Below, one piece after another: positions 34,739 to 43,996 of a stretch of 64,000 nt of DNA (position 1 is the stretch's first letter; each line of letters opens with the position of its first letter). The notes under the pieces were generated by a model. The model did no database searches and was not told where the DNA came from. It saw nothing but the letters and a program-made list of their open reading frames with translations. The position numbers and the translations under genes are program-made. The stretch is from Candidatus Nitrosopumilus sp. (GTDB lineage Archaea; Thermoproteota; Nitrososphaeria; Nitrososphaerales; Nitrosopumilaceae): positions 1 through 64,000 of the forward strand of contig NZ_JAOULD010000006.1 in the NCBI RefSeq assembly GCF_029882185.1, given 5' to 3'.

Positions 34739-36517
34739 ATGGCAGCACAAGGTACAATTGTTTGGGTAAGTGGCCCTGCAGTAAAAGCAAATGGAATGTC
34801 TGATGCAAAAATGTATGAAACTGTAACCGTAGGAAATTCAAAATTAGTAGGCGAAGTAATCAGATTAACAGGAGATGTAGCATTTATCCAAGTATACGAA
34901 TCAACAAGTGGTCTAAAACCTGGTGAACCAGTAGTTGGCACAGGAAACCCATTAAGTGTATTATTAGGTCCAGGAATTATTGGACAACTCTATGACGGAA
35001 TTCAAAGACCTCTAAGAGAATTATCTAAAGCATCTGGTTCCTTCATCGGAAGGGGTATCACAACATCTGCTGTAGATATGACAAAAAAATATCACTTCGT
35101 CCCAACTGTTAGTAATGGAGATGAAGTTACTGCAGGAAATATTATTGGTACCGTTCAAGAAACCGATCTTATCGAACATGCTATTATGCTTCCACCAGAT
35201 CATGTAGGTGGAAAAATTTCAAACATTGTATCCGAAGGAGATTATGATTTAGAAACTGTTCTGGCAAATACTGAGAAAGACGGACAATCAATTCCAATCA
35301 AAATGTATCATAAATGGCCTGTAAGAAAACCACGTCCATATCACAAAAGATATGATCCAACTGTACCTTTACTTACAGGACAACGTGTAATTGATACATT
35401 CTTCCCAATTGCAAAAGGAGGAACTGGTTCAATTCCAGGAGCATTTGGAACTGGAAAAACAGTCACTTTACACCAAATTGCAAAATGGGCTGACTCTCAA
35501 GTTGTCGTTTACATTGGTTGTGGTGAAAGAGGAAATGAAATGACTGAAGTATTAGTTGAATTTCCACATCTTAAGGATCCACGTAGTGGAAAACCATTGA
35601 TGGATAGAACTGTTCTTGTTGCAAATACAAGTAACATGCCAGTAGCAGCAAGAGAAGCAAGCATCTACACTGGTGTCACAATTGCAGAATATTACAGAGA
35701 TATGGGTAAAGACGTTGTACTTGTAGCAGATTCAACAAGTAGATGGGCTGAATCACTTAGAGAAATGAGTGGCAGATTAGAAGAGATGCCCGCAGAAGAA
35801 GGTTATCCATCATATCTTGCATCAAGATTAGCAGAATTTTATGAAAGAGCAGGTCGTGTTCAGGCAGCTGGAAGTCCAGAACGTGACGGTTCAGTTACTT
35901 TGATTGGTGCTGTATCTCCATCTGGTGGTGACTTTACAGAACCAGTTACAACTCACACAATGAGATTCATCAAAACTTTCTGGGCTTTGGATGCAAAACT
36001 TGCATACTCTAGACATTATCCATCAATTAATTGGATGAACAGCTATTCTGGTTATCTTGCAGATATTGCAAAATGGTGGAGTGAAAACATTAGTGAAGAT
36101 TGGTTTAGCATTAGAAGTCAAACTTATGGTGTCTTACAAAGAGAAGATACACTCAAAGAAATTGTCAGACTCTTAGGTCCAGAGGCATTACCTGATGAAG
36201 AAAAATTAATTCTTGAAGTTGCAAGAATGGTAAAGATTGCTTTACTACAACAAAACTCATTTGATGATGTTGATACTTATTGTAGCCCAGAAAAACAATT
36301 CAAATTAATGAAATTATGTGTTGACTTTTACAATAAAGGACAACAAGCACTAAAAGAGGGTGCATCATTATCTGATATCCGTGAATTAGGTGTGGTAAGC
36401 AGTTTACTCAAAGCAAGAATGGATGTCAAAGATGACGAAATGCCAAAATTAGATAAATTAGAAAAAGATATGCAAGAACAATTCAAATCAATTTCAGGAG
36501 TGAAAGTATCAAATTGA
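34739..36517 (+). CDS. atpA: A-type ATP synthase subunit A (catalytic)
   Basis: Catalytic ATPase subunit of 592 aa with P-loop GAFGTGKT (residues about 235-242), the non-homologous bulge region after residue 110, [11 protein letters not shown], and [19 protein letters not shown]. One base separates it from atpE, and its stop overlaps the TTG start of atpB. Confidence 0.98.
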   Translation: MAAQGTIVWVSGPAVKANGMSDAKMYETVTVGNSKLVGEVIRLTGDVAFIQVYESTSGLKPGEPVVGTGNPLSVLLGPGIIGQLYDGIQRPLRELSKASGSFIGRGITTSAVDMTKKYHFVPTVSNGDEVTAGNIIGTVQETDLIEHAIMLPPDHVGGKISNIVSEGDYDLETVLANTEKDGQSIPIKMYHKWPVRKPRPYHKRYDPTVPLLTGQRVIDTFFPIAKGGTGSIPGAFGTGKTVTLHQIAKWADSQVVVYIGCGERGNEMTEVLVEFPHLKDPRSGKPLMDRTVLVANTSNMPVAAREASIYTGVTIAEYYRDMGKDVVLVADSTSRWAESLREMSGRLEEMPAEEGYPSYLASRLAEFYERAGRVQAAGSPERDGSVTLIGAVSPSGGDFTEPVTTHTMRFIKTFWALDAKLAYSRHYPSINWMNSYSGYLADIAKWWSENISEDWFSIRSQTYGVLQREDTLKEIVRLLGPEALPDEEKLILEVARMVKIALLQQNSFDDVDTYCSPEKQFKLMKLCVDFYNKGQQALKEGASLSDIRELGVVSSLLKARMDVKDDEMPKLDKLEKDMQEQFKSISGVKVSN

Positions 36518-37899
36518 CAGTAGAAGGTGGAGTACAATATAGTAAGATTGCAGAAATCAAAGGACCTCTAGTTGTTGTAGATGATGTTGAAAATGCAGCA
36601 TTTGATGAATTAGTTGAAATTGAAACTACTGAAGGTGAAAGAAGATTAGGTAAAGTTCTCGAAGTAGGAAATGGTAAAGCAATTGTTCAAGTCTTTGAGG
36701 GAACAACTGGATTATCAATATCTGGAACTAAAGCAAAATTTGTAGGTAAAGTAATGGAAATGCCCGTATCAAAAGAGGTACTTGGTAGAGTATTTGATGG
36801 ATTAGGAAGACCAAAAGATGGACTACCAGATCCAATTGCTGATAAATTTGTAGACATTAACGGTGAACCAATGAATCCAGAACAACGTGAATATCCAAAA
36901 GATTTCATTCAAACCGGTGTATCTGTAATTGATGGATTGATGACTTTAGTTAGAGGACAAAAACTACCAATCTTTTCAGGTTCTGGTATGTCTCACAATC
37001 TTCTAGCAGCACAAATCGCAAGACAAGCAAGTGTTGTTGGAACACAAGATGACTTTGCTGTAGTATTTGCAGCAATTGGTGTGCAATACAGTGAAGCAGA
37101 ATATTTCAGAAGAAGTCTTGAAGAATCTGGTGCACTCAAAAGAAGTGTTCTATTTCTAAACACTGCAGATGATCCTGCAATTGAAAGAATTATCACACCT
37201 CGTGTAGCTTTAACTGTAGCAGAATATCTCGCATTTGACTTAGGAATGCATGTTCTAGTAGTAATTACTGATATGACAAACTATGCAGAGGCACTAAGAG
37301 AAATTAGTGCAGCAAGAGAAGAAGTTCCTGGAAGAAAAGGATATCCTGGTTATCTATACACTGACCTTTCAACACTTTATGAAAGAGCAGGAAAACTCAA
37401 TGGACGAAAAGGAAGTGTTACACAAGTTCCAATCTTATCAATGCCTTCTGATGATATCACTCACCCAATTCCTGACCTTACTGGTTATATTACAGAAGGA
37501 CAAATAGTAGTTGGTAGAGATTTATTCAGACAAGGAGTTTATCCACCAATCAATATTTTGATGAGTCTTAGTAGATTGATGAAAGACGGTATTGGTGAAG
37601 GAAGTACTAGAGAAGATCACAGTGAAGTTTCTAACCAAGTTTATGATGCATATTCTAGAGCACAAGAAGTAAGAGCACTAGCTGGTATTGTAGGTAAGGC
37701 AGGACTGACTGAAATTGACCTCAAATACTTGGAACTTGGAGATACATTTGAAAAAGAATTCCTTACACAGGCAACTGATGAAAATAGAACTATCGAAGAA
37801 ACACTTGGTCTAATGTGGAAGATTGTATCAAAACTCCCAAGAAATGAGATTACTAAAATCAAAGACAAGTACGTAGAACAATATTACAAGGAAGAGTAA
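36514..37899 (+). CDS. atpB: A-type ATP synthase subunit B
   Basis: Non-catalytic nucleotide-binding subunit of 461 aa. The P-loop position is degenerate as usual (FSGSGMSHN). [19 protein letters not shown] and [18 protein letters not shown] are the family signatures. The start is TTG, overlapping the atpA stop (TTGA). Confidence 0.98.
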   Translation: MTVEGGVQYSKIAEIKGPLVVVDDVENAAFDELVEIETTEGERRLGKVLEVGNGKAIVQVFEGTTGLSISGTKAKFVGKVMEMPVSKEVLGRVFDGLGRPKDGLPDPIADKFVDINGEPMNPEQREYPKDFIQTGVSVIDGLMTLVRGQKLPIFSGSGMSHNLLAAQIARQASVVGTQDDFAVVFAAIGVQYSEAEYFRRSLEESGALKRSVLFLNTADDPAIERIITPRVALTVAEYLAFDLGMHVLVVITDMTNYAEALREISAAREEVPGRKGYPGYLYTDLSTLYERAGKLNGRKGSVTQVPILSMPSDDITHPIPDLTGYITEGQIVVGRDLFRQGVYPPINILMSLSRLMKDGIGEGSTREDHSEVSNQVYDAYSRAQEVRALAGIVGKAGLTEIDLKYLELGDTFEKEFLTQATDENRTIEETLGLMWKIVSKLPRNEITKIKDKYVEQYYKEE

Positions 37900-37903
37900 C
37901 TAA

Positions 37904-38536
37904 ATGTCATTTGGACAAAACGTTGCAGCAACAAAAATTGAACTTTTCAAATATAAAAAATCAAGCCAAATAGCCGTAATGGTTCAACAAATCTTAGATG
38001 ACAAACGTAAAGTTCTTTTAAAAAATATTGAGGAAATGATTCAAGAGGCATCTAAAGCAAGAGGTGGCATCTGGGATCCTTTACAAGATATTTACAAATC
38101 AGTAAACGAAGCTTATCTTGCATTAGGAACAAATACCGTTGATTCTGTTGCAGAATCCACTCCTCCTGTAATGGAAGTAGATGTGCATGTTAGAAGAGTT
38201 GTAGATGTGAAAATTCCTGCACTTACAGTTATTGAAAAAGATACTAAATCAATGCCTTATGGATTTGCAGATACCAATTCATCAATTGATAGAGCTGCAA
38301 AACAAATCAAAGAATTAATGCCAAAAATTTGTAAAGCAGCAGAATATGAAAACTCCATCTTTAGTCTTGCAAAAGCATTAGAAAAGACACAAAAATTACT
38401 AAATGCTCTTGAAAATGTGATTATTCCTCAATACAAGGAAAATATTCGATTTATTCTCTCTACTCTTGAAGAGAGAGAAAGAGAAGAATTCGCAAAGTTA
38501 AAAAAAGTGAAAGAAAAGATGGAAAGTGGAAAATAA
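37904..38536 (+). CDS. atpD: A-type ATP synthase subunit D
   Basis: Central stalk rotor subunit of 210 aa with the two long antiparallel helices expected: the N-terminal AATKIELFKYKKSSQIAVM and the C-terminal KTQKLLNALENVIIPQYKE followed by a Lys/Glu tail. Four bases separate it from atpB. Its stop overlaps the start of the next small gene (TAATG). Confidence 0.94.
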   Translation: MSFGQNVAATKIELFKYKKSSQIAVMVQQILDDKRKVLLKNIEEMIQEASKARGGIWDPLQDIYKSVNEAYLALGTNTVDSVAESTPPVMEVDVHVRRVVDVKIPALTVIEKDTKSMPYGFADTNSSIDRAAKQIKELMPKICKAAEYENSIFSLAKALEKTQKLLNALENVIIPQYKENIRFILSTLEEREREEFAKLKKVKEKMESGK

Positions 38537-38661
38537 TGGCTAAAGACGAAATTAAGAAATTACTTGAAAATTCTAAAAAAGTAATAGAACAAGATCATGA
38601 AGATTTCTCAAAATCTATCAAGAGCGATCTAGCCTCTTTCAAAAAGAAAACATTAGGTTAA
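38536..38661 (+). CDS. 41-aa protein inside the ATP synthase operon
   Basis: A small ORF starting at the atpD stop (TAATG) and reading MAKDEIKKLLENSKKVIEQ, then DHEDFSKS and ending FKKKTLG. It is highly charged and predicted as one helix. Position and overlap strongly suggest that it is translated with the ATP synthase subunits. It is far shorter than subunits F or H, neither of which is found here. It could be a reduced stalk component or an assembly or inhibitor peptide. Confidence 0.65.
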   Translation: MAKDEIKKLLENSKKVIEQDHEDFSKSIKSDLASFKKKTLG

Positions 38662-38682
38662 TCTGATTTTTTATTATCATGA

Positions 38683-38690
38683 TTTAAATA
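38683..38690 (+). promoter_or_regulatory. TATA-like box before atpK
   Basis: TTTAAATA, 34 bp before the atpK ATG. A separate promoter would allow extra transcription of the c-ring subunit, which is needed in many copies per complex. Confidence 0.4.
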
Positions 38691-38716
38691 AGGATTTGAG
38701 AAAGCGTGATCATAAA

Positions 38717-39025
38717 ATGAAACCTATCGTTTTACTACTTTTGGCAGCAGCAGTAATATCCATCTCTGGATCTACTGGAATTGCATATGCTGCAGAAGGT
38801 GATGCAGCAGCTAGTTCTGATTCACTGAAAATTCTTGGTGCAGGCTTAGCATTTGGTCTTGCAGCATTTGGCGCAGGCATTGGTCTTGGTCAAGTAGGTG
38901 CAGCAGGTCTTGCAGTAATTAGTGAGAATCCAGCATTACAGTCAAAGGTATTCATCTTCGTAGGTATGGTTGAATCAATCGCAATCTACGGTATAGTTAT
39001 GATGTTTATCATCTTAGGACAATAG
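38717..39025 (+). CDS. atpK: A-type ATP synthase subunit K (proteolipid c)
   Basis: Membrane rotor-ring subunit of 102 aa. A cleavable-looking signal peptide (KPIVLLLLAAAVISISG through AYA) precedes a Gly-rich hairpin of two helices (GAGLAFGLAAFGAGIGLG and VFIFVGMVESIAIYGIV). The ion-binding Glu is in GMVESIAIYG. The ATG at 38717 is preferred over a TTG at 38696 because it gives a normal signal peptide. Confidence 0.95.
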   Translation: MKPIVLLLLAAAVISISGSTGIAYAAEGDAAASSDSLKILGAGLAFGLAAFGAGIGLGQVGAAGLAVISENPALQSKVFIFVGMVESIAIYGIVMMFIILGQ

Positions 39026-39062
39026 TCCAAACTACAAATTTTTCAAATTTTTAGATTTTTAT

Positions 39063-39524
39063 TTAATTATATTTTAGCTTGTTAACATCTAGCACTCTAG
39101 CACAATATCTGCATTTGAGAACTCTTCCTTCTTTATCAATTACATCCATGACTGATTCTATGTGTTCTGCACTATTTGTAATACAATCTGGGTTTGAACA
39201 TCTAAAGATCCTGTCAATCTCATTAGGTAATGATACTCTTCGCTTCTCAACAAGTTTGTATTCTTTGATCATGTTGATTGTTGCCTTTGGAGCAATCACT
39301 GCTAACTTGTTTGTGTCGTCATCTTTTAGAAACTTGTTTTCAACTTTGATAATGTCTTTTTTCTTAAATTTGCCACTAGGAACATTTAGGGCTATGGTGA
39401 TTAGACTACCGTCATCCCCATTTATTCTCAAAGCGTTTAGAACTTGAAGACCTTTACCTTCATCTATATGGTCAATTACAGTACCCTCCTTAATTCGTCG
39501 AACCATAAGGTCGGACTGTTCCAT
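39063..39524 (-). CDS. pyrI: Aspartate carbamoyltransferase regulatory subunit
   Basis: Allosteric subunit that binds nucleotides and holds the catalytic trimers together. The allosteric domain starts LMVRRIKEGTVIDHI with DEGKGLQVLNAL, and the zinc domain has four Cys (CSNPDCI and CRYCARVLD). I chose the ATG at 39524 (153 aa) because a TATA box about 26 bp upstream predicts transcription starting there; a longer start at 39545 would run into that box. Divergent from pyrB, the reverse of the usual pyrBI operon. Confidence 0.93.
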   Translation of the reverse strand: MEQSDLMVRRIKEGTVIDHIDEGKGLQVLNALRINGDDGSLITIALNVPSGKFKKKDIIKVENKFLKDDDTNKLAVIAPKATINMIKEYKLVEKRRVSLPNEIDRIFRCSNPDCITNSAEHIESVMDVIDKEGRVLKCRYCARVLDVNKLKYN

Positions 39525-39532
39525 CAGAATAC

Positions 39533-39557
39533 TTTGTATAGTCACCTGTATATATTA
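39533..39557. promoter_or_regulatory. Overlapping divergent pyrI/pyrB promoters
   Basis: tatatatta at 39549-39557 serves best as the pyrI box (about 26 bp to the ATG at 39524). tttgtata at 39533-39540 lies about 27 bp before the pyrB ATG at 39566. Both genes would then be leaderless with interleaved promoters. Confidence 0.45.
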
Positions 39558-39565
39558 TTGAAAGA

Positions 39566-40495
39566 ATGAACGAGTTCTACCAAAAAGACATTATATCAAT
39601 TAAGGATTATACCAAAGATCAACTGGAAACTATTTTTGCATCAACTGATAAAATCATACAATCAAGTCCTTCTGAAAGAAGAGAGATTTGTAAAGGAAAG
39701 ACTCTGGGATATCTGTTTTATGAGCCAAGTACTAGAACGCGTCTGAGTTTTGACTCTGCCATGGCCTCAATTGGTGGTAACTCCTTGGGAATTTCTGATA
39801 TTACATCTTCATCAACTCAGAAAGGTGAAAGTCTTGCAGATACTGTTAGGATAATGTCGATTTATTCAGATATCCTTGTTTTGCGTCATCCTTTAGATGG
39901 CTCAAGTAGATTCGGAGCTGAAATTTCTGATAAACCTGTTATCAATGCAGGAAGTGGGACTGAAGAACATCCAACTCAAGCAATTCAAGATTTGTTTACA
40001 ATCAAAAAAGAAAAGAAAAAGATTGATGGCCTAAAGATTGGAATAGTCGGTGATCTAAAGTATGGACGTACGGTATATTCTCTATTACATGGACTAGGAA
40101 ATTATGATGTTGATGTAAGATTGATTTCCCCTGAATCGCTAAGAATAAGATCAGACTCAACTTACGAAATCAAAAAGAAACTGGACTTGACTGAAACTAC
40201 TGACATTGAAGAGCACTTAGACGATCTTGATGTTTTGTATGTTACAAGAATCCAAAAAGAGAGATTCCCTGATGAGGAAGAATATCTCAAAGTTAAAGGG
40301 AGCTATGTTGTAGGGTTGGATATGCTAAAACGAATGAAGGATGATGCCATAATTTTACATCCACTGCCAAGAATAGATGAAATTTCAGCTGATGTTGATA
40401 AAACAAAAAATGCAAAATATTTTGAACAAGCCGAATATGGAAAACATATTCGTTCTGCTCTGTTAGGTATGATTCTCAATGAGAATGGATTTTAA
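39566..40495 (+). CDS. pyrB: Aspartate carbamoyltransferase catalytic subunit
   Basis: Condenses carbamoyl phosphate and aspartate in pyrimidine synthesis. The 309 aa have the carbamoyl phosphate site FYEPSTRTRLSFDSAM, LRHPLDGSS, the GSGTEEHPTQAIQDL motif and HPLPRIDEI. Works with PyrI encoded on the opposite strand. Confidence 0.97.
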   Translation: MNEFYQKDIISIKDYTKDQLETIFASTDKIIQSSPSERREICKGKTLGYLFYEPSTRTRLSFDSAMASIGGNSLGISDITSSSTQKGESLADTVRIMSIYSDILVLRHPLDGSSRFGAEISDKPVINAGSGTEEHPTQAIQDLFTIKKEKKKIDGLKIGIVGDLKYGRTVYSLLHGLGNYDVDVRLISPESLRIRSDSTYEIKKKLDLTETTDIEEHLDDLDVLYVTRIQKERFPDEEEYLKVKGSYVVGLDMLKRMKDDAIILHPLPRIDEISADVDKTKNAKYFEQAEYGKHIRSALLGMILNENGF

Positions 40496-40548
40496 TTTTT
40501 TTAGAATATCAGTATTCCATATATCTAGAGACATTCCAATAATACCAG

Positions 40549-41259
40549 TTGACTGAAACCAAAATTATTCCTATTTTTCCGTTAGACTTGGTGTTATTTC
40601 CAAGACAAGAATTGCCACTTCGAATTTTTGAGCCTAGATACAAGCAACTAGTTGATGATTGTATGCTTGGTGATGGTCAATTTGGCGTGTGTTTGATTGA
40701 TGAAAATACTTCTATCAATGGTTGGAATTCACCTAAATTGGTAGGTACGATTGCTAAAATTTCAAAATGCGAAGATGTAGAACTTGATGGATTACAACTA
40801 CACATTGAAACTCTGGGAAGAAATTCGTTTAAAATCAAAAGAATTATTCCACCATCTATTTCTCAACCTGAAAATTATGATCCTCTCTCAGTAGAGGGAC
40901 ATCAAGAAATTTCTGAGTTACATGAGAAAATTGGAATAGGAGAAAAAATGTATATCCAGGCTGAAGTTGAAATGATTCCAGAAATCGATGAGAATATTTC
41001 TCTTGAAAAATGGGAGTCTCTAGTTGAACTATGGAAAAAGAAAATCATCAAACAAGCTTTACCTCAAGTTGTTGACTCACATTCATTGGATCATGTATTG
41101 GAACAATACTATTTGAATACTGATACTCCGACGATTGATTACATTTATTCATTATCTGCATTGGGCGCTAAGGATCCAAATGAACTTCAACCTGTTTTAG
41201 AGGCCAGATCAATGGATGAACTAATTAAACGAGTCGAGGAATTACTAGCAGTAAAATGA
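40549..41259 (+). CDS. LON substrate-binding-domain protein
   Basis: A 236-aa protein equivalent to the N-terminal domain of Lon protease, standing alone: IIPIFPLDLVLFPRQELPL followed by RIFEPRYKQLVDDC. No ATPase or protease domain is present. The start is TTG, about 27 bp after the TATA-like catatatct. Function unknown; it may recruit substrates. Its stop overlaps the next gene (ATGATG). Confidence 0.85.
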   Translation: MTETKIIPIFPLDLVLFPRQELPLRIFEPRYKQLVDDCMLGDGQFGVCLIDENTSINGWNSPKLVGTIAKISKCEDVELDGLQLHIETLGRNSFKIKRIIPPSISQPENYDPLSVEGHQEISELHEKIGIGEKMYIQAEVEMIPEIDENISLEKWESLVELWKKKIIKQALPQVVDSHSLDHVLEQYYLNTDTPTIDYIYSLSALGAKDPNELQPVLEARSMDELIKRVEELLAVK

Positions 41260-42614
41260 TGTCTTTGAAAAATTTTGGAATATTTGCAATGATTGCATGT
41301 TTGTTGTTTCCTGCAAGTAATGTTTATGGACATGGATTTGGTGTTGATACAATATCCTCAGTAGATATTCAGGGGAAAAAACTATCAATCATGGTAGAAA
41401 TGCCAATGTATTTTGAAAACCAACAGGATCAAATTACAATTACTGCAATTGAAGATGAATCCAAAGAAAATGCAAAAAATGTGACTTTTCTTATTGGATT
41501 ATTTCATAAAGATGAAATGATTTTTAGGAACTATTTCTTTGCCGAGAATGGTATTTTACCAATAATTGTCACTCCTACTGAAGATCCTGAAATAACAATT
41601 CATGGCAAACAAGATTCTCTGCTTGGGGCATGGCATGGAACTGAAACAAACCCGATAGAAATTTCAGGACCTTTGTTCAATACAGGTGGCTTGTACAATT
41701 TTGAGATTGAGGTTAGAACAATTGATGAGCCTACCAATATCATAGAAAATTCTGGCATCTATAATGCAGATTTGAGCCTGATTGAGACTATATCTTTCAT
41801 TGAACAAGACTCTGAAAATAATGATGTTGAATTTCGCTCAAAGTCATATTTTGATACTGTAACTAATTTTGTATATGATCCTAACGCAAAAGAAATTCGA
41901 TTTGAAATGCCATTTGACTGGAGTGAAAAACAAATGTCTCATGTGAATGTGGTCCATGTGGAAACTCATTTTCCTAAAGATTTTGTTGAATTCCTACCTC
42001 CCAGCTATTCAGCTTTTGCAAACGGAATTGAACTTTTCAAATCATCTATATCAGTTGATGATTATACAGAAGACGATGAAAGAATAGTTCATCTTGTCTT
42101 ATTACAAGATCATTTACGATTTTTGAAAAATGAAATGAAAAAATCTAGTGACCCTCTACCTGATAATATGGTATTTAGAATATCAACAAGTGAAGATATA
42201 GCATTTCCTTTAGAAGCTTATACAAAAAGTGAAGATTTCAAAATAAATTTATCTTGGGATCCATTGATTGTTGAACCTGAGGTTCCTACGAATTTTATTT
42301 TTACTATTAGAGATGGAAGAACAAATGATCCTCTGAGAAGCTCAGATTACACATTTCTAATCATTCAAAACGGCAAAGAGATTCATCGAGTATCTGGAAT
42401 AGCACAAGTTGGTGGTGAATTTGAGAAATTTACATTCTCTGAAGAGCAAACAGGCCCAACAATAATCAAGTTTGAAAATATTAGAAATACTGGACAGGAA
42501 ACTGAATTTGCACTAGTTGTAGTGCCTGAATTTGGAAGTGTTGCTCTACTTGTTTTAGTGATTTCTATAACAAGTATAATTTTTGTAACAAGAAAATCTT
42601 CACTTAATATCTAA
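41256..42614 (+). CDS. Exported His-Gly protein with PEFG-CTERM anchor
   Basis: A 452-aa surface protein. The signal peptide probably ends VYG, leaving a mature N-terminus of HGFGVD. The body contains NPIEISGPLFNTGGLYNFEI and FEMPFDWSE, which recur in the genes at 50895 and 52861, so the three are paralogues. The end carries VVPEFG followed by a helix and a basic tail, the PEFG-CTERM signal recognised by thaumarchaeal archaeosortase. It has no WIKNNAxWW repeats. Confidence 0.85.
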   Translation: MMSLKNFGIFAMIACLLFPASNVYGHGFGVDTISSVDIQGKKLSIMVEMPMYFENQQDQITITAIEDESKENAKNVTFLIGLFHKDEMIFRNYFFAENGILPIIVTPTEDPEITIHGKQDSLLGAWHGTETNPIEISGPLFNTGGLYNFEIEVRTIDEPTNIIENSGIYNADLSLIETISFIEQDSENNDVEFRSKSYFDTVTNFVYDPNAKEIRFEMPFDWSEKQMSHVNVVHVETHFPKDFVEFLPPSYSAFANGIELFKSSISVDDYTEDDERIVHLVLLQDHLRFLKNEMKKSSDPLPDNMVFRISTSEDIAFPLEAYTKSEDFKINLSWDPLIVEPEVPTNFIFTIRDGRTNDPLRSSDYTFLIIQNGKEIHRVSGIAQVGGEFEKFTFSEEQTGPTIIKFENIRNTGQETEFALVVVPEFGSVALLVLVISITSIIFVTRKSSLNI

Positions 42615-42994
42615 AGTGCTACTAGTTTAACAGTATCCATGTTTTTGTTTATCTGAAAATCTTTTGTCATGATAGATACTTTTTCAGCATCACCATCAAT
42701 TAGAAAAAGCTCCATGCATTTTTCTTTCTCAATTTTACTATGAAGATGTGTCGTAATCAGATCTTCAAAATTATGAGTAATTCCTGAAACAACATGATCA
42801 AACTCATCATTATGTACAACTAAAAGAATTGCATGAATATTTCCTGCCAAATCAGCCTTTTGTTTCTCTTCCGAAACAAAAGCTCTAATCCCGGCTCTAA
42901 TTGCTTCAGATCTTCCGGAAAATCCCATAGAAGTTTGGAGTTTGTCTAATTCTGATAGAATCTCATCATTTAATGAAATTGAGACTATTGGCAT
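42611..42994 (-). CDS. NikR-like metal-responsive ribbon-helix-helix regulator
   Basis: A 127-aa regulator with a ribbon-helix-helix DNA-binding domain (residues 1-45, VSISLNDEILSELDKLQ, GRSEAIRAGIRAF) and an ACT-like NikR domain. Aligned to NikR, the ligands His76, His87 and Cys95 correspond to His74, His85 and Cys93, while His89 is replaced by Lys87; an extra His83 lies nearby. It is divergent from the metal ABC transporter, with an inverted repeat between them. It may sense a metal other than nickel. Confidence 0.85.
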   Translation of the reverse strand: MPIVSISLNDEILSELDKLQTSMGFSGRSEAIRAGIRAFVSEEKQKADLAGNIHAILLVVHNDEFDHVVSGITHNFEDLITTHLHSKIEKEKCMELFLIDGDAEKVSIMTKDFQINKNMDTVKLVAL

Positions 42995-43033
42995 ATGCCT
43001 AATGTTATTAATTATGTTATAAGTTTAGCAATT

Positions 43034-43048
43034 AATCTTATTAAGATT
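43034..43048. promoter_or_regulatory. Inverted-repeat operator candidate of the metal ABC operon
   Basis: AATCTTA-T-TAAGATT, perfect 7-bp arms around one base, immediately upstream of the TATA-like ttataaattta (43049-43059). A repressor bound here would block the transporter promoter. The adjacent NikR-like gene is the obvious candidate. Confidence 0.5.
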
Positions 43049-43072
43049 TTATAAATTTATTAATAATTTGGA

Positions 43073-43996
43073 TTGAATTGCTGCGTGAACATCCAAATCA
43101 AGATGGCAATTATTGCAATTCTGATAGTAATTCCATTAACTTCTGTTTTTGTTTATACGACTAATACCAATCAACTGTTTACAAATAATGATAATTCTAA
43201 ACTCAAAGTTATCTCATCCTTTAATCCACTACATGAATTTTCACAAATAGTAGGCCAAGAAAAAATTGATGCAACATTATTGGTTCCAGTTGGAGTAGAA
43301 CCTCATGATTGGGAACCTACTATAAAAGATGTGCAACAAATGCAAAAATCAGATCTAATTGTAATTAATGGAATTGGTTTTGAAAATTGGGTTGATGATT
43401 TAACAGAAAATGATTATCAAGGAACTATAGTTAATACTAGTAAAGGAATTGTAATTATAAAATCAATTCATGATGAAAACGATTCACATGAATCAGGTGA
43501 TCCCCATATTTGGCTAAATCCTATATATGCAAAAAAACAAGTTGAGAACATTGCATTAGCCTTTTCTAATACAGATCCTGAAAATAGGGAATTCTATATG
43601 ATCAATGCGGCAAAATATAGTGAAGAATTACATGAGCTTGATTTAAAAATACGAAATGAGTTATCTGCATGTAGTAAAGATTTCATTGCATTCCATGATG
43701 CATTTTCATATTTTGCAGATGAATATGATTTGAATCAACATACTATTGTTCAAACAACTGATTCTCATGGTGAAGTAACTGCAAAAACATTAGAAAATGT
43801 AATCTCAAAAGCTAGAACATTAAACATCAAAGTAATTTTTAGTGAAGAAACAGTTAACACAAAAACCTCACAAATAATTGCAAATGAAATTGGTGGCAAA
43901 GTCTTAGTTTTATCTCCACTTGAGATTGTATCTGATGATAACTATATTTCAAAAATGACTCAAAATCTTGAAAATCTCAAGGAGGCATTGTGTTGA
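43073..43996 (+). CDS. Metal ABC transporter substrate-binding protein (ZnuA/MntA type)
   Basis: A 307-aa cluster A-I binding protein. The metal ligands expected for Zn or Mn are visible: His in VEPHDWEPT, His in SGDPHIWLNP, His in AFHDAFSYF and an acidic residue in FSEETVNTK. It has an N-terminal anchor helix (AIIAILIVIPLTSVFVY) and a short His-containing loop before the second ligand. The start is TTG at 43073; GTG 43085 and ATG 43103 are alternatives. Zn versus Mn versus another metal is undecided. Confidence 0.9.
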   Translation: MNCCVNIQIKMAIIAILIVIPLTSVFVYTTNTNQLFTNNDNSKLKVISSFNPLHEFSQIVGQEKIDATLLVPVGVEPHDWEPTIKDVQQMQKSDLIVINGIGFENWVDDLTENDYQGTIVNTSKGIVIIKSIHDENDSHESGDPHIWLNPIYAKKQVENIALAFSNTDPENREFYMINAAKYSEELHELDLKIRNELSACSKDFIAFHDAFSYFADEYDLNQHTIVQTTDSHGEVTAKTLENVISKARTLNIKVIFSEETVNTKTSQIIANEIGGKVLVLSPLEIVSDDNYISKMTQNLENLKEALC

